From: Dipteris shenzhenensis
Lineage: Eukaryota > Polypodiophyta > Polypodiopsida > Gleicheniales
Length of the DNA: 64,000 nucleotides
Assembly (NCBI GenBank): GCA_047967505.1
Contig: CM106539.1
Reading direction: 5' to 3' (one strand)
Positions within the stretch are counted from its first letter, which is position 1, and every line of letters begins with the position of its first letter. The translations under genes and the position numbers were made by a program. Shown here piece after piece: positions 31,601 to 43,873 of this stretch. The notes beneath the pieces are model-generated. The model was not told the origin of the DNA. It did not search any database and saw only the letters and a list, made by a program, of their open reading frames with translations.

Positions 31601-32980
31601 GCATCATTGAACTACATTGTAGATCTAGCATGTATATGATGTGCTCCTCAAACACCTTGCATCCTATCCTCTTCTTACAGATGTCCTTTCTATTTGGAGA
31701 AAGTCTCGTATTTTTGTGCCAAAACATCGTCATTGTAGCAATGACTTCCGCACTTAGGCTGTCTCTCCTTTTCTTGCGTTCTGTTGAAGCCCACAGACTT
31801 CTCGGATTGGGATGATTGTGCATTGCTTCTACTCTACGTTCAACCTCTGGAGCCACGTTGATCAAATTTGAGATACAACTCTGTCTGCTCTATGTTCAAC
31901 TCCTAGAGTCACATGCACAAATTGCACTTTTCCAACTTCTTCCATTTTAGGGTGAATCTAGATACCAATAACAACAATTATCAATGTTTTAAGACCACCA
32001 TCTAGTAGTCCCACTAGTTTGGATTCCAAATTTTCAATCCGTTTTACTTTTCAACAAATAAAAAAGAAGTTATGGAGTGTGCCCTCAAAAGGGTATTCAT
32101 CACTTTAGCGCAACATTAAAGGCCCATTAACCCATGCCTAATGTTCTCATTTAGGTGTGTCCTTGGGTTGAGGAGAAGCTCATGTAGTGTATATTTGAAT
32201 GATTACTTGGTTGCATGTATGTATAGAACAAAATTTTGATGTTTTTGAATAGATTGCTATATCCTATAGTCTTCAGGATGCATGCTTCACATGTAACATA
32301 GCACTTGTAATGCATTAACGATCTCGTTCCGAATCCTTATTCCATAATTTTTTTCTCTCATGTTTAAGTTTGGAATGTGTACTACAACTTGAAGCCAAAG
32401 TTTGCCGAATTCCATTGAGTAATGCATAAGTTATGGGTCATGCAAGATACCTATATACTGAAAAGTCCTTGAACCTCACCAAAAAAGGCTACACCTAAGC
32501 AAGCAATGGCCCTAAAAGCCTTATTTTTATTTTCAATTATCATCAAAATATTCTTCAATGGTCTCCTCACCAAAGTTTCATCCATTATAAATAAAGAATG
32601 GGAATGATAATTCGAGATCATGAATAATTGCTTTCAAACGTAATTTAAATTTCAACTATTAATACTTGAACGTATTGAATATTACCATGGAGATACATAC
32701 CTCTATGTCCATTTTATTAATACCACATTCTAATGAATCCATGCCCCATCATTCTTTTCAAACACCTACATCTATACCTCATCTACAAGATCCCACAGAC
32801 AACCTAATATGCAATAAGTACTCTCACCCATGCACAACCTAGTACACTTCATCAACGATTCACATCGTATAAAAAGTTAGCCTAGCTAACTAAATACAAA
32901 GTTTATCCTAAAGTGGTACATTTTGAAAGCATTGTAGAAAACATTGCTTGCTATATTAAATCAAAGCATGTTTAGCTAAT
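31601..32980. other. Unassigned AT-rich sequence
   Basis: No recognisable gene or repeat on either strand. Confidence 0.45.
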
Positions 32981-32982
32981 GA

Positions 32983-33175
32983 GAGGTTGAGAGGAGGCTA
33001 AGAGGAGGTTTAGAGGAGGAATCCATTGAGAGGAAAAGGCTGACAGGAGGTTGAGAGGAGGAAGACGTTGAGGAGAGGAAGCTGAGAGGAGGTTGAGAAG
33101 AGGACAGTAGGAGGTTGAGAGGAGGAAGAGGTTGAGAGGAAGGTCTTGAGTGAATGAGGATTCAATGCTACGGGT
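32983..33175 (+). repeat. GAGGTTGAGAGGAG minisatellite
   Basis: About ten imperfect copies of a 14-22 bp unit, GAGGTTGAGAGGAGG, form a purine-rich block. Composition and words resemble 1200-1340. Confidence 0.85.
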
Positions 33176-33448
33176 AGTGGGGGGGGCAAGAGGGAGGCGA
33201 GTGGGAGCCTACTAGGGGCAAAGGGAGGTCTTGCCATCAATGAAAGGCCAATATCGAATCCTCCATTCTTTTAATGCCCAAGCCTTCCCATTGGCTGGCT
33301 TGCTAAAATCACAAATCTTAAGGGCCTAGTCCAAGAGGCCCTTTTTTAGTCTCAAATTCCCTTAATGTAACAATACATCTTTCTCTGGGATCATGTAAGC
33401 GACAAATTCTCTTTGACCTCTTGTGAATTGTTTATTTAAAAATTTTCT

Positions 33449-33451
<3 letters not shown>

Positions 33452-33493
<42 letters not shown>

Positions 33494-33700
33494 CACGCGT
33501 GCGTGTGTGTGTGATTACATCATGACCAACATTTTTGCTGCTCACTAGCAACAAACTTGTTGGTTTGTGTTGTGATCTTCTCATTGTGCGTGTTGTGTGC
33601 TTGATCCTCAGATTGACTTCCGATGAGTCATTATTGGTTCTTCCACAAGGTTAAAAACCCTCCTCTCTTCCTTGGAATTGTTTCCATGAAGTTAAAAAAC

Positions 33701-33749
<49 letters not shown>

Positions 33750-33917
33750 TGATGGGTCTAGTAAATGAAGGGTTAGGGAAAGGCCTCCTTGAGGCCTTTC
33801 CCTTATATGAAAGTGGCAAGCGGTGAAGTCACGAGTCACATTCCCTCATAATGCATGGGTCAGAAGCAACAAATCCTCTTTGAACTCTAGTGATATCTTT
33901 AATGGTTTTGAAATTAG

Positions 33918-33953
<36 letters not shown>

Positions 33954-34058
33954 GGTCTTGTTGGTAGTTCATGTTATCATGTGTGTGTGTTCGATCCCTG
34001 GGATCTAGGTCTGTAAAACTATCTTTCGGCTTTTGGAAAGTGCAGTGACGTTAAAGAA

Positions 34059-34102
<44 letters not shown>
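33452..34102 (+). repeat. Four (CT)n tracts with interspersed SINE-like segments
   Basis: (CT)n runs of about 33-43 bp lie at 33452-33490, 33705-33745, 33919-33951 and 34060-34102. Three are preceded by a GTTAAA- or TTTTAAA-rich stretch. Two of the segments between them share TTGTTGGTWGTTCATGTTAT-like sequence followed by GTGTTCGATCCCTGGG (about 33990) or GTGCTTGATCCTCAG (about 33598), which resembles the B box of a tRNA-derived Pol III promoter. The cluster ends about 30 bp before the ACP 5' region. Confidence 0.7.
33776..33802. repeat. Perfect 12-bp inverted repeat (hairpin)
   Basis: GGGAAAGGCCTC, a 3-base loop CTT, then GAGGCCTTTCCC. It lies between two (CT)n tracts about 510 bp upstream of the ACP start codon. 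No gene is associated. Confidence 0.9.
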
Positions 34103-34105
<3 letters not shown>

Positions 34106-34199
34106 TTTCCAAATGTTGTTGGGTACTCCGCTCCTACAACACCACCACCAACGCCCATGACGATCCGCCCAACACGCTCTCTTTGTCCTCTTCTCCCCA

Positions 34200-34312
34200 T
34201 CCGGCTATAACTCTCCATATATCATGCCCTCCTTTGCCATTTGCCTTCCCTTCCCTTGCTTTGCTTTAATTTGCTTTGCTGCCTTGCCTGCACCCTGCAC
34301 CCTTTCCCTGCA
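34200..34312 (+). promoter_or_regulatory. Probable core promoter and 5' UTR of the ACP gene
   Basis: CTATAACT (34204) and CCATATATCATG (34214) are TATA-like sites 90-110 bp before the ATG at 34313. The sequence between is pyrimidine-rich, typical of plant 5' leaders. The transcription start is inferred, not seen. Confidence 0.4.
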
Positions 34313-35176
34313 ATGGCCTCCGCCTCCCTCTCCTCCACCACCCTCTGCCTCTCCTCCCCTTGCCTTCACCCCCCCCAACACGCCCTCGTACGTCCCCTCT
34401 CTCCTCTTCTCTCAGTTGTATCGTTGCTCTTTCCTAACTTTGTAGCTACTCACATCCACTTTATTTGTGTCCTGTAGAACCGTGCTCTTTACTGCGGATT
34501 GAGGGCATGCCCCATGCCTACGCTTCGCAGCCGAGCTCTGGCTTCCCGTCGTTCCTCCACCCGCTCCCTTAAGATTTCCTGCCAGGTACGCAGAACGCCC
34601 AGTTTGCGCTCTCGTTGCGATTCGAGTCTAGGATTAAAGTCCTTCTGCGAATCCTGTGGAAAACATCCTATGCAGCTAGAGAGCATATGGAGTACCTTCT
34701 TGGGTAGCAAGGATGTAACAAGTCATATATCCATTGCATGCAAAAGGCCGCACGTCTTCTTCGAGGCCTAACTTTGAATACGTGTCTTACGCAGTCAACT
34801 CTTGAAAAGATTCAAGACATCATTGCAACTCAGCTCTCAGTTGACCGCGCCAGCGTGCTGCCAGAGACGAAATTTTCTGAGCTGGGCGCAGATTCCCTCG
34901 ACACGGTAGTGCGAATCCCTTGGAAAATTAAGCTGAGCATAACGTCGTTTGAAGGACTACAATGTTTTTTATTTGGACGAGAAGTAAATTTGTTTGTGCC
35001 CTCTGCATGTGCCACTAATAGGAACGTCAGAATCGTGTCTCTGATCCAAACAGGTGGAGATTGTCATGTCATTGGAAGAGAAATTCGGAGTATCGATTGA
35101 TGAACAAGCAGCAGAGAACATCTCAACCGTCCAGCAAGTGGCTGATTTGATACAGAAGCAGGCTGTATCTTCTTAA
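34313..35176 (+). CDS. ACP: Plastid acyl carrier protein, four exons
   Basis: Exons 34313-34387, 34478-34585, 34795-34905 and 35054-35176 are joined by GT-AG introns (donors GTACGT, GTACGC, GTAGTG; acceptors CTGTAG, ACGCAG, AAACAG), all in phase 0. They give 138 codons and the stop TAA. Residues 1-60 are a Ser/Arg-rich plastid transit peptide ending near KISCQ. The mature part starts [14 protein letters not shown] and has the phosphopantetheine site DSLDT (Ser at the end of exon 3), followed directly by [15 protein letters not shown] and [18 protein letters not shown]. The length and the intron just after DSLDT fit plant ACP genes. It carries growing acyl chains for type II fatty acid synthesis in plastids. 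No stops or shifts, so probably functional, and the only such gene here. Confidence 0.95.
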
Positions 35177-36580
35177 GATTTCGGCACATTGCACTATAAG
35201 CAAGAGCGAACAGCAGAACAATCGATAGCGACTTTTTGTAAGCTAGAGATGGAATCATCTGCATCGTATCGCTTTTCGGCATCCCTCACCGTGGGTCTAC
35301 ATAATTAATCTGGTCACGCTGCTCTTGATCAGAAAATGACTTGAATATTTCTATTCATTAGACTAATTGAAGCCAAGGTTTCCTTTCCGTTCATTAGACT
35401 AATTGAAGACAGGTTTCCTTTCCTCTCTTATGCTGATGGTTACTTAGTTCGCCTCTTTGAAATGCCGTAAAAAGAGTGTCAAGCGAATCTTCATTAGTCA
35501 TGAATTTAATTTAGGCGTACAAATTCTCCTATTTTTATACGTTAATGATCTCACACAATCTTTCATGCAATGATTCATAAAGTATTACTATAGCCAAACA
35601 CATTTTTAAAATGTAATTATTTTTTAATAACTCGAGAAACCTTTCGTTTTGCGTCAATGACTACTTAACTAAAGAGAAGATCAAATGACTACTTAAGACA
35701 TGGGGAAGGGGAATTGAACTTTAAATCAATTTCTCGGTCAACAAGCTCATTAAGAAGATTACAACCCAACAACAAGAAGAGAATGTATAAGTACCATTTG
35801 ATCCACCTTACACTATACAATTGTAAAAGTTTCTTCCATAATATAGAGTGTGATCTCTCAAAATTGGTGTCAGATTATCTTTGTAATCTCCCTTGAATTT
35901 TGGCTGCATCAACAAGCGCAAGAAGATGGAGCAATTCATAGACCTCTCAAAAATTTGTGCAATGCTTAAGTCAAGGAAGAGATCTTAGATAAACAATATC
36001 TATGATGCTCCTGCTTGCCCAATCCATAATCCTATTTAGTTTACAAGTTAATAGGAACTTTACACTAGAGCTACCCACAAACCCAAGGACAAACTTACTA
36101 TAGATCCTTAGTGATGGAGTGATCACATAGCTCACATGCTCAGTAAAAGGGACGAAGAGACACTAGCCTATTTGCCTATACAAAGGATAGGAACATTTTA
36201 TCAAGTAAAAATAAGCAATACCAAACTTATTGCGCAGTTGAGACCCATAGATCCCCCAATTATAAGAAAATCAAAATTTCATTCATTAGTTGAAGGGAAA
36301 GGAGGGTGGAGTGTATGCAAGGGTGTAGTGTAGGTCCCACTCCTTATCCACACCACTCTAGCTACTCCCCCCTTTTCTCAACCCTTCACTTCATCTCCTC
36401 TTTTTGTAGCCCCCTCAACCTTTCCTCCCCCTCCCTCCCTCCTCTAACTCCATTCCATCACTCTACTCCTCAGCTCACCTTAGTTTGCTTCCCATTTAGT
36501 CTCTCCTCCCCTCTCCTCTTCGCTTACCCTTATCGACTCTCTCTTAGCCTTTAGAGCTGCTTTGACACTCCATTGGCCAT
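35177..36580. other. Unassigned sequence 3' of the ACP gene
   Basis: The first few hundred bases should contain the ACP 3' UTR; no clear poly(A) signal stands out. A 38-39 bp unit with TCATTAGACTAATTGAAG and AGGTTTCCTTTCC is duplicated in tandem at about 35354-35428. 36340-36560 is pyrimidine-rich. No further gene is recognised. Confidence 0.5.
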
Positions 36581-36589
36581 TGGACTACT

Positions 36590-38230
36590 TTGGGGATTTT
36601 TGTAAGTGATTTGTCATTGCTTTGCCGCTGCTAAATTGGGAAATTTGCTTATCACTGAATTTTCCTGCTTGGAGGGATAGTAATCAACAAGCCCAAGTGA
36701 AAATACTTTTCTAATTGTACTTTAATACTAGTTGGTTACTACTTTGTGACTATTTTTTCAATGCTTCAAGACTACATTTGATTGTTTTTTCACAGATTTT
36801 TATTGATATTAAGTGCTTTGGACTTCCCTATTTTTACCTAGGGAGTTCTTAGGATAGCTTTGTTAGTGATTTGATATCGCTTTGTCTCTACATGTGGCTA
36901 CTATGTCACCAGTTTGCCACTAATTTATGAATGCTTGTTACTACATTTGATTGCTTGGGGGATAGTTAGCAACAAAACCAAGTGATTGTGCTTTTCAAAT
37001 TGCTATTTGTGTGCTTTTAGGCTACTTGTTTACTGCTTTACCACTCCTTTGTGTTGGTACTTTGTCACCAATTACCACTCCTTTACTGCTTTATCACTCC
37101 TTTGTGTTGGTGCTTTCACTAATTGCCACTAAATTTTCCTACTTTGGGAGATAGTCGGCAATAAAACCAAGTGCACATTCCTAATAACTAATTTTTGTGT
37201 GTTTTAGGACTAATTGGTTACTAACTTATCACATTGTTTTGTGTTGGTGCTTTATCACTAATTTATGGATGCTTGTCAATTGGACTATTTACAAGGATAG
37301 TCAATAACAAACTTGAAGTGAATGTGCTTTTTAAACTACTTTTTGTGTGCTCTAGGATCGCTTATTTACCACTTTATGACTACCTTGTCAATGCTTCAAT
37401 GTTGCATTCGAATTCTTGGGTACAAATTTGTCTCTACTTGTTGGTGCTTTGTCACTACTTTGACACAAAATTAGACTACTTTGTCACTATGTGTGATTTG
37501 CTTGGCAACTACTTTATCACTGCTTGGGGGGATGTTAAGCAATGACACCTAGTGAATGTGTAATATTGACTTCCCCAAGAAAATTTGTATATGCTTTGTA
37601 TGTATTTTTTATATGCTTTGGGAGTGCTTTGTCAATACTTTGACACTATATTAGATGGCTTTGGGAGACTTTTGTTGGTGCTTTGTCACTATAAGTGATT
37701 GCTATACCATTGTTTTATCACTAGTTTCTGTCAATTAATTGAGTTGCTTGGGGAGATAATGAGTCCCCTAGGCAATGAAACCAAGCGGATGTTTTATTGA
37801 ATCCTCTTTGAGTGCTTTATGATAGCTTTGTGAGTGCTTCAGAAATTGCCTTGTCGATATTTGACACCGCATTAGACTACTTCGGGGGACTTTTGTCAGT
37901 GTTTGCTCATTGCTTTATCACTGATTTGTGAATGCTTTAACACTAATTTGTCAAATTTTTGTCATTGATTTATCACTGATTTGTGAATGCTTATTACTAA
38001 ATTTGAGTACTTGGGGGGTAACCGATGTGCTTTTCTTATTGTTGTTTGTGTACTTGAGGACTACATGGTTATGGTAAGTCCCCTAAGCAATAAAACTACT
38101 TGAAGGTGCTTTACTGACTCCTTTGTGTGTGCTTCATGACTACTTTGTGGCTACTTTAGGAGTGCTTTGTCACTACTTTGACAGTACCTTTGGCTACATT
38201 GGGGGATTTTTGTATATGCTTTCACTGCAT
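36590..38230 (+). repeat. Strongly diverged satellite-like array
   Basis: Two landmark words recur: GGGGATAGTNAGCAAYAAA followed by CCAAGTGAATGTGCTTTT (near 36673, 36958, 37146, 37303, 37529, 37755, 38071) and TGCTTTGTCACTACTTTGAC followed by ATTAGACTACTTTGGGGG (near 37447, 37626, 37848, 38168). Spacing of 160-290 bp indicates about eight decayed units of a tandem repeat. There are no significant open frames. Confidence 0.65.
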
Positions 38231-38256
38231 GTGGTTGTTGACTCTAAATTAGCCAA

Positions 38257-39318
38257 CTAAAATGTACCTTGCCCCAAGTATTTAAAAATTATATATGGTC
38301 CAACATACCTGAGTTTCAATTTGCCAGGATGCTTGCCCAATTTAGAATTATACATCAAGACCAAATCTCCCTGTTTGAATTTCTTCTTCTTCAAGTATTG
38401 ATTCAACCACAGAGATCTTCTATTCTGAATTACAATAGCCACATAAGCACTGTGAAATCTGTCTTCATCCAAAGACATCAATTGCTCCAATCTCTTTTTA
38501 AGTGAATCCTCCTGTGTTAATCTATTTGAAACTGCTATCCTCAAAGATGGTACAATGAACTCCATTAGTACTACAGCTTCCATGCCATAGACCAATCTAA
38601 ATGGTGTGAGTCTTGTACTGACCTTAAAGGCTATTCTAAATGCCCACAGTGCTGAATTCAATTTCCTATCCCAATCCTTCCTATTTTCTGAAATAGTCCT
38701 TTTAAGAATTTTGACCAAAATCTTGTTACTGCTCTCAGCCAATCCATTGGCCTGTGGATGATACAATGAGGACATTTTATGACTAATCATATGAGTTTAA
38801 GTCAGAATTTTAATCACCTTGTTACGAAAATGAACTCCCTGATCTGATACAAGTTCTATTGGGCAGCCAAATCTGGTCATTATGTTATTGTACAAAAAAG
38901 AGGCCACACTCCTTGCCTTATTATCCTTTAATGCAACAGCTTCTACCCATTTGGTACAATAATCTGTAGCAACCAAAATATATATGTTTCCTGAAAATTT
39001 TGCTAGTGGTTTGAATGGACCCATAAAATCCATTCCCCACTTTTCAAAAGGACCCAATGGCAAAACTGGGTTATGCCTCATTCTATCCTGGTTCCTTGGA
39101 TATCCATCCCTTTGACATTTCTCACAAGCCTTTGCAAACTGGTGTGAATCTCTGATTACTGTTGGCCACCATGAGCCACTCTGAAATATTTTTCTACTAG
39201 TTATCTCACCTGAAAAGTGACCTCGAGAACTTCCCATGTGAGCTTCAATTAACACTGCTGCCTGCTGACTGTCAGGAACACATCTCCTGATAATCTGATC
39301 CACTCCTTTCTTGAACAA
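38257..39318 (-). pseudogene. Ty3 integrase
   Basis: The minus frames 39318-38797 and 38790-38257 cover the zinc finger (EAHMGSSRGHF, CEKCQRDG), the catalytic core with WGMDFMGPF, IELVSDQGVHF and HPQANGLAESSNKIL (the three acidic residues D, D, E), and a C-terminal part with LVYGMEAVVLMEF and GPYIIFKYLG. A stop/frame break at about 38793 separates the first two catalytic residues from the third, so the protein is interrupted. It would insert element DNA into the chromosome. Confidence 0.92.
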
Positions 39319-39434
39319 ATATCCTCCAATTACTGAATAAGTTGCACTCCTTAATACCAGCTTTCTCTTGTGGTCATTGGTCAGAGATTGGTCATTCCCT
39401 CAGGGAATATACCTTCAGTAAGGTAATTCAGCAT

Positions 39435-40732
39435 CTATTCATACCAATCATCTGACTTGGTTGCCTGAATCTGAAACAAATCTGCATCAGGTAAATCATC
39501 TGATATTCCTTCAGGAGGTTCTCTTGACTCCAATCTGCTTAAATAATCAGCAATCAAATGTTCTCTTCCAGGTCTATGCACAATGGAATAATCAAATTCC
39601 TGTAATAGTAGAATCCATCTAGCCAATCTTCCTGTTGGTTGTGGTTTGTTGACCAAATAGATCAATGCCTGATGATCCACATGAATTATGATTGAATTAC
39701 CCAACAAATAATGCCTGAACTTTTTCAGTGCAAAAATAACTCCCAAACACTCCCTTCTAGTAACAGAATAATTTCTTTCTGCTCTTGTCAACACCTTACT
39801 TGCATAATAAACTGGTCTAAACCAACCCTTCTATTTTTCCTGCATTAACATCACCCCCACTGCAATATCAGAGGCATCTCCAAAGACATGGAATGGTAAA
39901 CCCCAATCAGGAGGCTGCATTATTGGTGCTACTTGTAACATCTTCTTCAATAATCTAAATGCTTTTCCATGTTCTTCTGTCCAGACATACTTCACATCCT
40001 TCTTAATCAACTTAGTTAGTGGAGCACAAACATGAGATAAATACTTCAAAAATTTATTATGCCACTTGATCTGCCCAACAAACCTGCTCAATTCCTTTAA
40101 GTTTGCTGGTGCTTTGGCCTTTTGAATAGCTGCTACTTTCCTGGGATCAACCTGCATTCCTTCTTCTGAAATGATATGCCCCAATAGAATCCCTCTCTTA
40201 ACAGCAAAAGCACATTTGGCTAGATTAAGACTCAACCTAGCCATTTTGCATCTTTCAAAGCATAATCTGAGTTGATTAAGGTGATCCACAGCCTTCCCAA
40301 ATACATTAAAATCATCTAAAAAGACTCTCATAAATGTTGTCAAGTATGGAGCAAAAACTTCCTGTACCCATTTCTCAAATGTAGGTGGAGCATTTTTTAA
40401 GCCAAACACCATTACATTGCTGGCATATACTCCCCACTTTGTAACAAAAGTAGTCTTCTCTTTGTCTTGTTTTTCCATTAATATCTGATTATAACCACTA
40501 GATGACCTGCAACTGCATCCAACAGAGTATCGTGAAATGGTAATGGGAAAGGATCAGTTATAGTGGCTGCATTTAATTTCCTGTAATCAACACAGATTCT
40601 GAGTTTGCCATTCTTCTTTGGCACCACCACTATAGGTGATAACCATGTCACCTTCTCCAAAGGATAAATAAATCCCACTTTCAGAAGTTTATCCAACTCC
40701 TCCTTGACTGCCTTTGCATAATTCAGGTTCAT
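39435..40732 (-). pseudogene. Ty3 reverse transcriptase and RNase H
   Basis: RT: LLKVGFIYPLEKVTWLSP, LRICVDYRKLNAATITDPFP (40732-40478), then FGLKNAPPTFEKWVQEVF and active-site MRVFLDDFNVFG, LGHIISEEGMQVDP and FHVFGDASDIAVG (40478-39831). RNase H: NYSVTRRECLGVIFALKK, IIHVDHQALIYLVNK and HRPGREHLIADYLSRLES (39794-39435). Breaks lie at about 40478, losing the YSGYNQ segment, and at about 39830. It copies element RNA to DNA and removes the RNA strand. Confidence 0.93.
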
Positions 40733-41020
40733 CCTATATCTCTAGGAAATAATAGGGACTACATCCCTTTTGAGGTTGATCCTATGCATACAAAACCTAG
40801 GATCCACTCCCTTCATATCAGTGTAAGTCCATGCAAAAATGTCTTTAAATTCCTGTAATAGCTGACTAAGATCTGTTTTGAACTAGCCTTTCACATGAAC
40901 ACTAATTTTGACCATCTGAGGGACCTTTGTAGAACCTAAATTAAGATCTTGTAAATCTTCTTGAACTCTTGCTGTTTTAGCCATCTGCTCCTGAAAAGCC
41001 TTTTCAGCCTGAATAATTTG

Positions 41021-41836
41021 CTAAATATACATCTTTTCTTCCTGTTCCAACAACTTCCTGTTGATATCTTCCTCTTCTAAATCTCCCTTTTTTCTTTCAC
41101 TCTGTTGTTGTGAAGCTTCAGGTTCCTTCTGCTCCTTATATTGTTCCAAAATTCTTTCCACATCTATATCAAAAACGGGTACAATTGATTCATTGACTTT
41201 CAGAAAAGCATCTTCTTCATCATCATCAACTTCCTTCACCATGTTAATACCCTGTGCATACAAGGCTCTGGCTTCGCTGGACAAAGTTGCATTTGGTACC
41301 ATATCCATGCGCACTTTCTTCTTTCCCTTCTTGATTGTAATTTTAGCAGCTCCCCAATCCTGTTTGACCTTTGCTTGTTTGAACCAAGGTCTTCCCAAGA
41401 AAATTGGATAAGGGCTATCTCCCTCATCCATTTTGACCACCACAAAATTCACTAGAAAGGTTAGTCTTGAAACAGTAATTTGTTGATTCCGGAGTATTCC
41501 TAAAGGTTTAATCCTCCTCTGATCTGCCATCTTCAGTTGAAAAGGAGCTTCTTCTAGCTCAGGTAGCTTTAATTTGGTATACAAAAACTTAGGTAAAATA
41601 TTCACACCTGAACCTCCATCCAATAATGCTCCCTGAATCTCCTATTCCTTAAAATTAATAGTGATTTTGGGTACTTTATAATCCACATCTTCAGCTTCAA
41701 TCTGACATGCTTCAGGTTCATCCACCTGCTCTTCCTCCTTACTCAAATTTCTGAGTACCTGTCTTTTGAATTTAGGGACCAAACTTAAAATCTGATCCAT
41801 TGTAACAGTGGTGTTCCTCAAAACTTCAGCTGTCAA
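41021..41836 (-). pseudogene. Ty3 protease region and linker
   Basis: Minus frame 41623-41021: MDGGSGVNILPKFLYTKL is the active-site region in DGGSG form, and YPIFLGRPWFKQAKVKQDW is the conserved end of the fold. An acidic Glu/Gln-rich tail leads to RT. A further minus frame at 41836-41642 continues upstream, separated by one stop. It processes the polyprotein. Confidence 0.88.
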
Positions 41837-42139
41837 CTGTGCCTCCCTTATCTCTTGATGCTGGATCTCCTCCTGAATACCTAACTATATATCAGGTATT
41901 TGCTGCTGTAATTCGTCTTTACCATAGTCAGCTTTCTGACACTTCTGAATTTCCTTCTGTCTCACCTGTCTTTACTTCTCCTAATACTGAGGGTGTTTCA
42001 TCTCCTTATGGGATATAACAGGAGCCACATACTTTCCACCTGATCTTGTAATAACTAGCACTGATGCTGATTTTTCAGGGATCTTCTCCACCTATATGCA
42101 ATTAGAACAATCACACTGAACATGCAACACATTAAGATA

Positions 42140-43825
42140 GTCCCCTTATTGTTTCTGCAACATAGATTCATCAATTTGCCTGACTTCCTCTACAATGACT
42201 ACATTAGCCTGTGGTGGCCTATTTTGTTGTGCCTGTGCAGGTGGTCTCTGATTGTTATTTCTAATAATAGGGATACCTCTCTCCTCTCTGTGCTTGCACC
42301 ATAATGGGCAATTAGGACCCTGCCTTTGATTCATTCCTCCACAGTATGTGCATGAGTCACCATTTAGATTACCATTTCCTTGAGGATTAGATGGTCCCTA
42401 GTTATTTCTCCCCTGAAATCTTCTGGGTGGACCTTCCATTGCTCTATTTCTATTTGGTTCTACTGCATGTGCAGCTGGTACATTTGCCCTTGGCACTTGC
42501 TGTCTTGGGTTTGCCCTGTTGTTAGGATTATACCAACAAGTAGCATCTGTGTGCCCCTGTTTCTGGCATATATCACAATATGGTTTGTCCTTTCTCTGAG
42601 ATGTTGAAATTCCCATACTCTTCAGAGTTGCAGCAATTTGTTTGTTTAAGTTCTCAGACTTACTCTTTATCTTTCTCTTTCCATTTTTGTCCTTCTTTGC
42701 CCTAGCTTTACTTCTCTGCTCCTCTTTCCTTTTCTTCTTCCTGCTTCTGGATTTCCTTTCCTCATCTTCTGAATCATCAGAATTTAAATCTGAACTGTCA
42801 TATCCTCTAAATCTGAACCTGAGTCAGACTCTGACTCTGAATCTGAATCACTAATATACTTCTTCTTCTTAGTAGTTCCCAACCTTTTCTCTACTCTTCT
42901 GGCAGCCGCTACCAACTGATTAAATCCTCCTATACCTCCAGGAATATCTGTACTGGCTACTGTAGTTCTCAAGGATTCCCTCAACCCATTACAGAAATAT
43001 TCCCCCAGCATCTCATTAGTTGGCCTTTCATTGGGTGCAAGTCTTCCATTCAAATCTAAAAACTGTTGTGCATAATCTTCCACAAGTAGCCTCTTCTGTT
43101 TCATTGTCTTAAGCTTTTCCAGGATATCATTGGGTGTTTTCTACCTTCTAAATCTTGCCAAAAATGTTGTTTGTAATGCTTGTGTGTCAGCAAAATGGGC
43201 TGCACCATACTGTATAAACCAGTTCATAGCCTTGCCCTCCAATGTGGCAGCAAATTGCTGCTTTTTCACATCATCTCCATAAATACTCCTAGTCCACTTG
43301 CTTCCCATTTTGTGCTAAATTGAGCTACATGGGCATCAGGGTCTTCCTTTTTGGACTCACCCTTGAAGTTTGCAAAGTTGACTTTGAGATTTGCTGGATT
43401 AGGGGGTTGTGCCATTGATCCTGGCTGTTGTGTTGCTGCAACCTTTCTTCTTGCTGGTTTTTTAGACAATGGTTGAACATTAGTTTTCTACTTGCCTGTC
43501 TCTTGAATTTGAGACCATGCTAACAGTCCTGCAAATTGGTTTCTGTTTCTCTCCTCCTCATCAGGTGTCGCCTGTAATTGCTGTGCAGTAATTGCTGTGC
43601 AGTAGCAACATCTTCTACTATATGACTAGGGACTAGGGACTACTTCTTCAGTCTGTACTTCTTGATCACTCAGATACCATAAATCCAGGATATCCACCTG
43701 ACTGCTACTACTGGACCTCTGTTGTTCTTTGTTCTTCTGTTTCCCTTCCTGTTCTAATTTCGCCTGTAGTCTGGTATAATAGGTTCCAAGACCTTCACCC
43801 CTATATTTTTCAGTAGACATACATC
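42140..43825 (-). pseudogene. Ty3 gag with two zinc knuckles (broken)
   Basis: Minus pieces: 43820-43626 (N-terminus, MSTEKYRGEGLGTYYTRL), 43469-43266 (capsid part, NFKGESKKEDPDAHVAQF), 43104-42784 (LLVEDYAQQFLDLNGRL, GEYFCNGLRESLRTTVAS), then a Ser/Asp/Glu-rich stretch and Lys-rich sequence. Knuckle 1 is CDICQKQGHTDATC (42616-42398), and a second Cys-rich block, CTYCGGMNQRQGPNC, lies at about 42340. Stops and shifts separate the pieces. It is clearly homologous to the plus-strand gag at 48230-49410, including both Cys blocks. Confidence 0.88.
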
Positions 43826-43873
43826 ATACACCTCATCAGATTATTCTATTGTTGAGACCCAGGTGTACAATGT

